Made by a program: the position numbers and the translations under genes. Under the pieces are notes generated by a model. That model was not told where the DNA came from. It ran no database searches and saw only the letters and a program-made list of their open reading frames with translations. From contig NC_134456.1 of NCBI RefSeq assembly GCF_047948215.1, positions 197,854,034 through 197,918,033 of the forward strand: 64,000 bases of DNA, given 5' to 3'. Of this stretch, positions 1 through 12,878 are shown piece by piece. Numbering within the stretch: position 1 is the first letter of the stretch; each line of letters opens with the position of its first letter. This DNA is from Lycorma delicatula. Lineage: Eukaryota > Arthropoda > Insecta > Hemiptera > Fulgoridae.

Positions 1-2298
1 GAAAAAAGAAGGGCAATTACAAAAAAAAATCTGAGGCTGATAGGGAAATTCTGCTTTATATTTGGAATCAGAAGCCAAAAGTGCAAAAGAATCAGCAAAT
101 ATTATCCATGTAACAAAATGATTGTTGACCACGGTGTGTTATCATAACGTAAAATTATAATTACAACAGTTATTTATTTATTACTATTATTAATAAAATG
201 GATCAGCGATTCTCAAACATTTTTTGATATATTATAATACAAAGTATTTTAAAATGCACTTTATAATAATACTTATTATTTTACTTAATTTATTAATTTT
301 TATTTTTATTCTACTTTATTTTTTTATACTTCACTATACCTTTTCCCTGTATTTGAGGAAATTATTTGTGTATAGCAACAATAAGAATATCAGTTATTCG
401 GCTAGCAAAAATAAACCCGCAATAGTGATGGTTCTTATATGCCAGAGCACATGTAGTGACTTGTCTGTCCTATGCATGTTCCACATTGCACATGTGTGAA
501 CAAGTCTCTTAATTGTGACCATAAAAGGATTCAAGAATTGATTCCTCCATCAATTACATAAGTTGGTTGTTGTTATCCTACAGACAAGAGTGATATAGTT
601 ATTTCTGGTATTTTACATACTATGTGATAATCTGATTTGAAAATATTATTATTGTATTACTTTTTCATTTGATAAAATCAAAGTGCTAATGTTGGCATAC
701 CCATCTCAAAAAGGGACCTTTTTCTTATATACTTATCTATGAACTTTGCTTGAATTAATTTGATTTAGTTTAGTTGCATAAAATATAAATAAACAGGTTT
801 AGTTTAGTCAAAATTAGGTATTGAATTATGTCATTATTTTAATTTGACAGTGGGGAAGATTAAAATCCGACACATTTTGTATGAAACAATATAGCATATA
901 CAACTGATAATGACTGGTTACATACACAAGTTTTTTATCCTAATAAAAATTATTTTTTTGTTTTTTCAAATTATTATTTGAAATGGGATGAAGTCCAGGT
1001 TGATGAAATAAAAATGATACTTTTATGAACATGAAGTAATGAGAAGATATGTTTGTGTGTGCTGTTCATATTACATACATTATTTATAGGTATAATGATG
1101 AATACATGCCATTTCAAAAAATATCTCTTCATTGGAGTAACTACTAATTGATGTAATAGATTCTGTTATATAAATAATCTACTATGTAATTCTACTTTTC
1201 AATTACATTAGATACAGACACACTAAATGAAAATAATATGAAGTTAGTCTGAGCAAACCATAACAACAACAGATCTAAATATTTTTGATAAAAAGGTAGT
1301 GGAAATACTGAAAAGGATATTTTAAGTAGAAAGATATATTAAAATAATAAATGAAGAAAAAAAATGATGGCAGACAATATTAAATTGGAAATATTCATTA
1401 ACAGAATAGCTAAAATGAAGGGGCAATTGTCTAGACTAAGGATATAACTTGATGTAAGGATAGAAGAACAATGAACTAGATGAAAACTATTCTGTAAGGA
1501 CAACGTAGCAGTACATAAGTAGACTAAACAAACTGGCATGCAAAATTTACAAGAAGACTAGAGAAGAGCTCTAAGATTTGAATAAAAGCATCTATTACCA
1601 TACTAAACAAAGCAGAAGCAACACATATAGGCTTACTTTTTACTTTAAATGAAAACAGCAAGTAGTTGTTAAATAAGAGTTAACTGTTCATTACAACATA
1701 GCATCTAGTTTTATGATAAGCAATCAGGTTGAATCCACACAAAGTAAAACATCACCATGATTAATAGTGAAGTATGTTTTGGATAACTGACTTAAATAAA
1801 AGTTTTATTAAGTTATTAATTATTTAAATAAAATGTATGTACCTATATAATTTGGGATATAGGAACCACTTTAAATCGATAAAGTAAATGTTAAATCATG
1901 CAGTTGGTGATGAAAATATGCTACTTACTTCAGTTATATTGCTTGGTTCCAAATAAGTATATTATAAAAAAAGTAAGGTACAACCATCACAAGTTCACAC
2001 ATTAACTTTTACAGCTAGGTAATAATTATAAAAATACTTGTTCATAAATAATTTATTTCACTATTCATAAAATACTATACATAAAAAAGTAATAAATATA
2101 TTTTAAGTGAATAATAGGAATTACTAAATGAGTAATGTAAATTTAATACAAGCTTATACAAACTAATACAAATTTACACAAAACAAAATTCTAAATCTTT
2201 GACTTTAATTACAATTAAATGAAATAAAGGAATATATAAACTATCTTCTAAAAATAAATCATTAATGTTTGTACTTAAATAACTTAGTTAAAATCAGT
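1..2298. other. AT-rich sequence downstream of RPA2
   Basis: This contains the presumed 3' UTR of RPA2 just below 2299 and then AT-rich sequence with no recognisable gene. The open frames here (for example 224-499 plus, 1339-1539 minus) are hydrophobic or compositionally biased and resemble no family I know. Confidence 0.5.
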
Positions 2299-2383
2299 TC
2301 AAGCAAAATCAGTGGCCATAAAGTGGTTTTCATCAGTAGTCGTATAAATGTGTCCTTCTGACACAAGAAAATCCAAAACTTTT
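2299..2383 (-). CDS. RPA2: RPA2 terminal exon, wing and C-terminus with stop codon
   Basis: The exon is 85 nt with acceptor cttctgtttcag. After completing the split Glu codon it encodes 27 residues, KVLDFLVSEGHIYTTTDENH followed by FMATDFA, then TGA at 2301-2299. The EGHIYxTxDxxHFxxTD pattern is the most conserved C-terminal signature of RPA2. It is too short to stand out as an ORF and was found by looking for the missing C-terminus. A possible AATAAA polyadenylation signal on the minus strand is at 2057-2052, about 240 nt downstream; this is unproven. Confidence 0.92.
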
Positions 2384-5300
2384 CTGAAACAGAAGTACAT
2401 ATTTTTTATATTCACACAATTGATAAAAAGAAGATATTAAAAAAATGCTAACAGGTAACAAAACTTTTAATATATGAAAGGTAAATAAGAAAAGAAATAC
2501 AAGCTATGTACTGTAATCTCCTAGAGGCAATATATAACAAATATTGTGCTGTTAGACATATAAATCTTTAGACTGACATAATAAACTCTTTAATGCTAGT
2601 GGTACTGAAAAGTTTTCAGCTTGACCCACTTACCACAATCTTAAGCAACTTTGATGGAATTATATCAATAAAAGTATGAAATTGTCAAATGGGAACTTCA
2701 AACCGTCAAAATTCCTTTTAATCAGTATGGTGGAAAACCATACTTTTATATCATACTATTATATCAAACGGAGATATCCAGGGAATACATTTTATGTTAA
2801 TTCATGAGCATTTGGGTGTGTAGAACTATTGGCCTAATGGCAAAATATTTAAATACAGAAAATTGAAATAAGACAAAAATAAAAATAAGATAATACATTA
2901 TACAAAACTTGATTTTTAGTAATCTCAAGTAATTTTTGTTTTACTGGAAAACTAAATCTATGGTAGTATTCAGTAACACTATAACACTATAACATGGACA
3001 AACAAAAACAACTTTGTACAACAATGTCGCACAAGTTCTACACAATTCAGTCTTAAGTTTCAAGCTCTTCATATTTAGGTAACTTAAGTAACTGCTGAAT
3101 GTAAAATTAATGTAAAAAACACATTAAAATTACATACAGGATCTCAGTTGTGCTCCTCTACTACTGTTCACTTTTTCTGTTACCTCACCTTCCATTCTTA
3201 GTACTATTTTCTGACTTTCTTATTGATTATTTTTAATTATTAAATTATTTTTTACCTTTCCAAACAATAAACACATCTATTAACACCTGTTTTCAGATGC
3301 TGATAAAACTGCTTACAAATTAATTAAGCATTTATATTTTTATCATTAGAACTAACCTCTGTTGATACAGGCCTAAAACACTCTTTAAACACCTAAAACA
3401 CTATTTTGAGTTATTAATGACAAAAATGATGGTATATTAACTATAGTGCATATTGTAACCTAATTCGTCAATATTAGTAGGGGGTATTCCATTTTAATTC
3501 AACAAATTTTGAACAAATTATTGCATCACTATTTTTGATTTTGATGAAATTTGTTACATGATTTGGTACATAATAGCCAAAAAATACTTTTTTAATATTT
3601 AAAAAAAAAGATTTTTCTTGAATAATAAGACTATTTTCTAACTTGTCAACAGGTAAAAACAGCCACTTTCGTCAACTTTTCCCGTGAGCTGTATGTAGCA
3701 TTCTTATTTTACATCATACAGAAGTCAAAAAGGGGTTTTTAGGAAGTCAAGATGGGTATTCAAAATACATTTTGTTTCATAACCAAATCTTGTAATGTTT
3801 ATGATGTTACGTTTACAAATTGTTTTTCCAAATTTTGGGCCCAAAATAAATAATGAAGGCTTAGGTATCTTTTCAGATAAAAATGTAGGCCTACTATACA
3901 AAATATTCTGATATGTCTATAATGAGATAGCTTATATTTTAGATAGTTTTTACTTAAAGTATGACACACACACAAACTTATGTTTAAACATAGTAAACAG
4001 ACATGCATGGACATGAATGTTTGTGTAATACTGAATGTAAATACAAACATTATCGAAGGCTCAGTTATTGTTTTCATTTCAATGTGATATGTTGTAATGT
4101 TGCTAGTGTTAATACTGTGGTTAGGTAATGTCAACTTGTTTAGCAGTGAACTTATGCGATATCTTTTATTTTTAATTTTATTAATTTGAGAAATTTTTAT
4201 TTTAGCTGTAGAGAAACTGTAATAAAACAAAGAGAGGTACAATTGGTAGTTTTATAATTTATACTAACTGTATTATTGTAAGAACAGTTGTATTTTATAA
4301 AAACGGATATGAAGTGTTCAACTGGCATTCACATTGAAACAGTATGTCACAAATTGACTTACAATAGATATTCAGTATCATTGATATCTTTAAGAAATGG
4401 ATGTACTGAAACAAAAAATATCTGTACTTTTCATATTTAGATAAATATTACTTATCTAAATATTTATAGATAAATATTTTCATATTAACAGGAAAAGTTG
4501 TTCTGACCCATTTAGCTGTCATACTAAACTAGTTAAGAAATCTCTTTGACACTTTCAACAAGCAATCAATTTCAGGCAGAGCACTGTGTACAAAATGCTT
4601 AAACAAAATACAAAAACCACAAGATGAAACAGAAAGTGAACCAGAATGTCAAAATATATTTGAGTTGGTGAATAAAGCTTGTTCAACACTAAGCAAGTCA
4701 TAAAGAAAGTAAAAACACTGTTACAAGTTAAATAATTTTTTTAATTTTTCTGATGGTTCCTCAACCCAGTATAAACACAAAAAAAAAGTCACAAATTTGT
4801 GCTGCCATCAAGATTCTGAAATCACAGCTGAATGACAGTTTTTGCCTCATACCATGGAAAAGGACCGTGATTGTATTGGTGGAACTGTAAAAAGGACTGT
4901 GACTACAGCAAGCCTTCAAAGTACAGTCAACAATCAAATTCTTACACCTTCTGAAATGTACAATTATTGCAAAGACAATATTAAAAATATAACATTTATT
5001 TTCTGCTCTAATAAAGATTTTCAAGAGACTGAAGAATACCTCATTTCTTGTTATCAAGTAATCACAACAGTCCCAGAAACAAAAACCTTTCACAGTTATG
5101 TTCACAAGTCAGAAATGTATTCTGAAAGTCCAGGTGACCTCTGCATCAGAAACATTTACATTAGTATTGGTACACAAGGACATTAATGTTTCTGATTGCT
5201 TTACAGGTTTACCGAAGCCAAAATGTAAAAATTATGTCTGCTGCTTATACGATGGCAAGTGGTGGTTAGGTGAAGTCATTTAAGTCAAAATGCATGAAAA

Positions 5301-8300
5301 TTAAGAGGAATATTGAATACACTTTTTCCATCCCCAGGATCCTGGTACTTCATTCAAGAAATCACTGAGGGATAATCAAACATGGGTTCAACTGGAAAAT
5401 ATTTTAAAGATTCTCACGCCTTCAGAGCTTTTTCTATCAACTACTGGAAGAGAACCCAACATTACACCAAAGATGAGAGAGGACTTACCAGTTGTACTCA
5501 ATAAAAAATAGCAGCAGCACTAAATTATGTTAGTTAAGTTTGATATCAAAAAGTGCAAGATTTATTCATAACTTCCAGTGAATTGAAACACTTGTTAATG
5601 TATTTGAATTGTTTATCATTTTATAAGTATTATTTATTATTCCGTAATTGACTATTATCGTTATGTAATTGACTGTTTATTAATTATCAACTTATTCAAT
5701 CTAATGAATCTAGTTGTAATTTTTATGAACTTAAAAAATATATATCAGTATTTTTGGATACATTGTTTACAGTTAAAAGGAACGATGTTTTTGTTGGCTT
5801 CATTACTTGTCAATGAGGATTACCTGTTGTTATCCTCAGCCCTTCATTTTTTATTTTTGGCCCAAAATTTGAAAAAACAACAATTTGTAAACGTAATTTC
5901 AGTAAGCATTTCAAGATTTGGTTATGTAACAAAATGAATTTTGAATACAGTAAGATGAAGTTTCCCCCTCTTTACTCTTTCCAAAAAGCCCTTTTTGTCC
6001 CTCAGTACAATGTAAAATAAGAACATCCTTATTAGACTCCCTTTCTTACTACAGCTTCTTTCTTATATTTTTCAATTATTACTGTTGCTGTTTGGTTCCT
6101 GTAAATATTAGCATTCGTTCTTCTATGTCTGTATTTGAACCCAAATTTTTTTAAAATGCTGAACATTTTATTCCAGTCTACGTTATTGAATGCCTTTTCT
6201 AGGTCTATAAATGTCGGTATGTTTTTCTTTAATCTTCCTTCTACTATTAATCTGAGGCCTAAAATTGCTTCCCTTGTCCCTATACTTTTCCTGAAACCAA
6301 ATTGGTCTTCTCCTAACACTTCTTCCACTCTCCTCTCAATTCTTCTGTACAGAATTCTAGTTAAGATTTTTTATGCATGACTAGTTAAGTTAAATGTTCC
6401 GTATTCTTCATATTTATCTGCTCCTGCTTTCTTTGGTATCATGACTATAACACTTTTTTTGAAGTCTGACGGAAATTCCCCTTTTTCATAAATATTACAC
6501 ACCAGTATGTATAATCTATCAATCGCTTCCTCACCTGCACTGCGCAGTAATCCTACAGGTACTCCATCTACTCCAGCAGCCTTTCTGCATTCAAATCTTT
6601 TATCTTAAATTCAGATCTCAGTATTGTTTCTCCAATTTCATCCTCTTCAACTTCCTCTTCTTCCTCTATAAACCATTTTCTAATTCATTTCCTCCGTATA
6701 ACTCTTCAATATATTCCATCCACCTATCGACTTTACCTTTCGTATTATAAATCGGTGTAACATCTTTGTTTAACACATTATTGGATTTTAATTTATGTAC
6801 CCCAAAATTTTCCTTAACTTTCCTGTATGCTCCAACCAATGTTCATTTCTCTTTCCACTTCTGAACACTTTTCTTTAATCCACTCTTCTTTCGCTAGTTT
6901 GCACTTCCTGTTTATAATTATCGATAGTTCCTTTTACTTTCTTCATCACTATCATTCTTACATTTTCTATATTCATCCATCAGCTGCAATATATCTTCTG
7001 AAACCCAAGGTTTTCTACTAGTTCTCTTTGTTCCGCCTAAGTTCGCTTCTGCTGATTTAAGAATCTCCTTTTTAACATTCTCCCATTCTTTTTCTACAAT
7101 TTCTACCTTATCTTTTTTATTCAGACCTCTTGCGATGTCCTCCTCAAAAATCTTCTTTACCTCCTCTTCCTCAAGTTTCTCTAAATTCCATCGATTCATC
7201 TGACACCTTTTCTTCAGGTTTTTAAACCCCAATCTACATTTCATTATTACTAAATTATGGTCGCTATCAATGTCTACTCCAGGATAAGTTTTGCAGTCAA
7301 CAAGTTGATTTCTAAATCTTTGCTTAATCATGATATAATCTATCTGATATCTTGCAGTATCGCCTGGCTTTTTCCAAGTGTATATTCTTCTATTATGATT
7401 TTTAAAGTGGGTGTTGGCAATTACTAAATTATACTTCGTGCAAAACTCTGTAAGTCGGTCCCCTCTTTCATTCCTTTTGCTCAGCTCGTATTCACCCACT
7501 ATATTTCCTTCCTTGCCTTTTCCAATGCTTGCATTCCAATCTCCAACTAGGATTTATGTTTTCAAAATTTTTATTTTTGTTACCTGTCTATATAATTGTA
7601 GAATTATGTACCAACTGATGACGTGGGAGCCTGTGTGAAAGTCGACTATTAGTATTAGTTTTTTAGGTTTTTTTCTTACTGTGTTTGGTGGTTAAATATA
7701 TATATAATATATTAATCTCATAGATCAATATATACATGCAATCATATAACATAGGAACTGATAATTCAGTAAATCCATGGAAATTTTAGTGATATTAAAT
7801 GGACTGGAATAGTGTAAATCCCAGATATATGATTTATCATTTATTTCTGGATGATAATTAAAGGAAAATAATATTTTTCATCAAGATATAGATCTGAATA
7901 TAAACTTACACACAAGAAGAGGGAAAATTTCTATTATTCAACATATAAATAGATTACTTTAAGAAAGGGAAAAAAAATAAAAACAAGTTGAAGAGAAAAT
8001 ATTCAAACTCTAACTTGGAAATTAAATTTAAAACTGCAATAAAAAGTATATTCCATACTGTCATAGTATATTCAATTTTTTAATATCTTCTAACTGGCTT
8101 AAAAAGTTTTTTTTTTGTACAACCAAATGTATATACATATACAACCATATTATTTGAGTAAAGCTTTACCAAACTTTGTGAAAATGTCCAACATGAATCT
8201 AGACATTAAGAGAAGGTTTAAGCCATATTTTCTTTCAAGATACAGTAAAAATATATACATTTCAAAACAAAGAAAGGCTCTGATAATGTAAAATAGTTCA

Positions 8301-11300
8301 CCCTTTACATTTGAAATTATTTGCTAATGGATAATGTTGGGGGTAGGAATAAAAATTGTTTCTTTCTTTTTCTGTTTAGCCTCCAGAAGCACTGTAATTT
8401 ATCACTTCAGAGGATGAATAAGGATTATATGTACGAAAGTAAATGAAGTGTAGTCTTGGGGAGTCTCAGGTCGACCATTCCTGAGATGTGTGGTTAATTG
8501 AAACCCAGCCACCAAAGAATCCACATCTAATATTCAAATCCATATAAAACTAACTGCCTTTACTAGGATTTGAGTTAAAAACTCTCGACTTCGAAATCAG
8601 CTGATTTGTTATAAGTAACCGCTAGACCGGCTCGATGAGCTAAAAAATCTGAAGACTTTAAGATAGTTATACAACTACAATTTATTATTAATAGTTTTTC
8701 ACCTATAAAAATAATGGGAAAAATAAAAACAAAATAGATACACTTTTTATTATTATTTTTACCCAGTAATAGTAAGTATTAGATAAAAAGTTAAGCATAA
8801 AAGCAACTAGTAAGTAAAAATATTTTTTTTTTTTTAATGGAACATTTTTTTTTTTACTTTTATTATTTTTTTGTAAAAGATATTTGTAATTCTTTATCTG
8901 TCAATTACACTTGAACTAACTTTGTTAAATATTTTTATTATTGTTAGGTTGTATTTTTTATTTGTAGTTTAAATGATAATTATTATAATATTTATAAGTT
9001 ATAATAAGCTGGGAAGAGGAAGGCGACTTTTGGACAGGGGACTTTAGAGTAATTAACTCAGCGTCAAATAACAGGCAGGCAGGAGTAGGTTTCGTGATGA
9101 ACAAGAAGATAGGGAGGAGAGTGGAGTATTTCGAGACGCATAGCGATAGAGTCATTGAAATAAGGATAAAATCAAAACCTAAACCGACAACGATTGTTAA
9201 CATCTATATGCCTACAAGCGCCCATGATGATGATGAGGTAGAGTGTGTATACGAAGAGATTGATGAAACAATTAAACACGTAAAAGGAGATGAAAATTTA
9301 ATAATAGTTGGAGATTGGAATGCAAGCATTGGAAAAGGCAAGGAAGGAAATATAGTAGGTGAATACGAGCTGGGCAAAAGGAATGAAAGACCGACTTATA
9401 GAGTTTTGCACGAAGTATAATTTAGTAATTGCCAACACCCACTTTAAAAATCATAATAGAAGAATATACACTTGGAAAAAGCCAGGCGATACTGGAAGGT
9501 ATCAGATAGATTACATCATGATTAAGCAAAGATTTAGAAATCAACTTGTTGACTGCAAAACTTATCCTGGAGTAGACATTGATAGCGACCATAATATAGT
9601 AATAATGAAATGTAGATTGGGGTTTAAAAACCTGAAGAAAAAGTGTCAGATGAATCGATGGAATTTAGAGAAGCTTGAGGAAGAGGAGGTAAAGAAGATT
9701 TTTGAGGAGGACATCGCAAGAGGTCTGAATAAAAAAGATAAGGTAGAAATTGTAGAAAAAGAATGGGAGAATGTTAAAAAGGAGATTCTTAAATCAGCAG
9801 AAGCGAACTTAGGCGGAACAAAGAGAACTAGTAGAAAACCTTGGGTTTCAGACGATATATTGCAGCTGATGGATGAATATAGAAAATATAAGAATGATAG
9901 TGATGAAGAAAGTAAAAGGAACTATCGAAGGAAAGTTAAGGAAAATTTTGGGGTACATAAATTAAAATCTAATAATGTGTTAAACAAAGATGGTACACCA
10001 ATATATAATACGATAGGTAAAATCGATAGATGGGTGGAATATATTGAAGGGTTATACGGAGGAAATGAATTAGAAAATAGTGTTATAGAGGAAGAAGAGG
10101 AAGTTGAGGAGGATGAAATGGGAGAAACAATACTGAGATCTGAATTTAAGAGAACATTAAAAGATTTAAATGGCAGAAAAGCTCCTGGAATAGACGGAAT
10201 ACCTGTAGAATTACTGCGCAGTGCAGGTGAGGAAGCGATTGATAGATTATACAAACTGGTGTGTAATATTTATGAAAAAGGGGAATTTCCGTCAGACTTC
10301 AATAAAAGTGTTATAGTACTGATACCAAAGAAAGCAGGGGCAGATAAATGTGAAGAATACAGAACAATTAGTTTAACTAGTCATGCATCAAAAATCTTAA
10401 CTAGAATTCTATACAGAAGAATTGAGAGGAGAGTGGAGGAAGTGTTAGGAGAAGACCAATTTGGTTTCAGGAAAAGTATAGGGACAAGGGAAGCAATTTT
10501 AGGCCTCAGATTAATAGTAGAAGGAAGATTAAAGAAAAACAAACCAACATACTTGGCGTTTATAGACCTAGAAAAGGCATTCGATAACGTAGACTGGAAT
10601 AAAATGTTCAGCATTTTAAAAAAATTAGGGTTCAAATACAGAGATAGAAGAACAATTGCTAACATGTATAGGAACCAAACAGCAACAGTAACAATTGAAG
10701 AACATAAGAAAGAAGCCGTAATAAGAAAGGGAGTCAGACAAGGGTGTTCCCTGTCTCCGTTACTTTTTAATCTTTACATGGAACTAGCAGTTAATGATGT
10801 TAAAGAACAATTTAGATTCGGAGTAACAGTACAAGGTGAAAAGATAAAGATGCTACGATTTGCTGATGATATAGTAATTCTAGCCGAGAGTAAAAAGGAT
10901 TTAGAAGAAACAATGAACGGCATAGATGAAGTCCTACGCAAGAACTATCGCATGAAAATAAACAAGAACAAAACAAAAGTAATGAAATGTAGTAGAAATA
11001 ACAAAGATGGACCACTGAATGTGAAAATAGGAGGTAGAAAAATTTTGTTATTTGGGAAGTAGAATTACTAAAGATGGACAAAGCAGGAGCGATATAAAAT
11101 GCCGAATAGCACAAGCTAAACGAGCCTTCGGTAAGAAATATAAGTTGTTTACATCAAAAATTAATTTAAATGTCAGGAAAAGATTTTTGAAAGTGTATGT
11201 TTGGAGTGTCGTTTTATATGGAAGTGAAACTTGGACAATCGGAGTATTTGAGAAGAAAAGGTTAGAAGCTTTTGAAATATGGTGCTATAGGAGAATGTTA

Positions 11301-12832
11301 AAAATCAGATGGGTGGATAAAGTGACAAATGAAGAGGTATTGCGGCAAATAGATGAAGAAAAGAAGCATTTAGAAAAATATAGTTAAAAGAAGAGACAGA
11401 CTTATAGGCCACATACTAAGGCATCCTGGAATAGTCGCTTTAATATTGGAAGGACAGGTAGAAGGGAAAAATTGTGTAGGCAGGCCACGTTTGGAATATG
11501 TAAAACAAATTGTTAGGGATGTAGGATGTAGAGGGTATATTGAAATGAAACGACTAGCACTAGATAGAGAATCTTGGAGAGCTGCATCAAACCAGTCAAA
11601 TGACTGAAGACAAAAAAAAAATAATAAGCTGTCGGCAAGAATGCTGCTATATAACAAAGCATCTGTTCACAAATGGCCACACTTTTGTGATGCTAACAGC
11701 AAGTGAATTTGTACATGTTTAAATGAACATTAAGCCAGTGTTTCTTGTTACAATGTTTTATCTGCCATCATATACTCTTGAAACTTTATGTGTAAACCCT
11801 GGTTCCAAGATCCTAAAATTATATAATAAGCAGATAATCATTAATCATTTGACAATAATTAGATCATAAGCAGATAATTTTGTGGAAAAATTTCTAAATG
11901 CCATTCTATGCTCTGGAACTATTGTTATGTATTGCTTCAGAGGATGAGATGAATGATTTGTAGCGTGTTAAAATTCCATGCCTGACTGGGGTTCGAGCCC
12001 GGGACCTACAGATGAAAGGCCGATGTGTTATCACTCGTGCCACAGAGGCCGGCTCCATTCTATGCTTTTAAGTTATTTAATTATCAAATGGGAATGATTT
12101 TTGCACCTTTTCCATAAAATGTAATGATGACTGGTAAACAAATGACAGTAACTCTGATTTGTTTAAAATAATTGACATCAACTGTTGCAAAATAATAACT
12201 GTTTATTATTACTTAAAAAAAAAAAAAAAAAAAACAGCTGGTTCTTTTACATAATTTTTTTTTGTTTCACAAGTCTCCTAACATTTGTAATTCCCATTAC
12301 ATTTTTATCAGATAAGACTTCTCATTTTATTTCAAAATAAAAAGATATTCATACATAAGCAGAAATAAGACAAATTTAGAATTTTGAAAAACCCACTTTG
12401 TGAGATCCTGCTGAAAAGTGTTAAGGCATTTTGCAAATGTTTAAGTATAGGACAATATGTCTATAAGAATTCACCTTTCTAGAACAGAAAGCATACTTTT
12501 TAATACAGTCAGAAAAGAGAGCAATTATTTTTGTAAGAGTATTTATTGTTTGAAATCTTATTATTTGAATAGTACAGAATTCCCTAAATAAAATTTTAAA
12601 ATCTTTGTTTGGCTGACACACGCACGAAATCAGAATTCACGCTCTCTTTTACTGCATTTTTGACGTTTCATGACTCAGAATCTAAAAGACCAAAAAAATT
12701 GAAAAGAGAATTTATAATAGTCAATATTTCCTTGATAAACACAAATTAGTGTTTTTTATGAGAGACCGATTGTTAAAGATTTTGTTAATAATTTTTTAAC
12801 TTTTACAATCCTACTTTGTACAGAAAGGTGTA

Positions 12833-12878
<46 letters not shown>

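Larger units (their letters stand above)
9011..11620 (+). mobile_element. 5'-truncated RTE-clade LINE with poly(A) tail and 10-bp target duplication
   Basis: The copy encodes an apurinic-type endonuclease followed by a reverse transcriptase, and ends with a short poly(A) at 11612-11620. The C-terminus (YGSETWT, WCYRRMLKIRWVDKV, LDRESWRAASNQSND) and the lack of a long 3' UTR are typical of RTE elements. It starts abruptly inside the endonuclease (EEEGDFWTGDF), so it is 5'-truncated. Three frame breaks are visible: about 9389 (a five-base loss relative to the minus-strand copy), about 11040 (before FCYLGSRITKDG), and about 11382. The final stop is at 11605-11607. It inserted in the last intron of RPA2 and is dead but young. 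Confidence 0.93.

Noticed and set aside
224..499. Hydrophobic 91-codon open frame
   Set aside because: The run of Ile, Leu and Phe comes from AT-rich DNA. No start context, homologue or neighbour supports a membrane protein.
9359..11062. A 567-codon open frame as a host gene
   Set aside because: It encodes endonuclease and RT motifs, is flanked by a target duplication and poly(A), and is frameshifted at both ends. It is a LINE remnant, even though such sequences are often annotated as host-like proteins.
11970..12058. tRNA gene on the minus strand
   Set aside because: The B box GGGCTCGAACCCC is good, but the head is followed by SINE body and tail and the acceptor stem is not paired.
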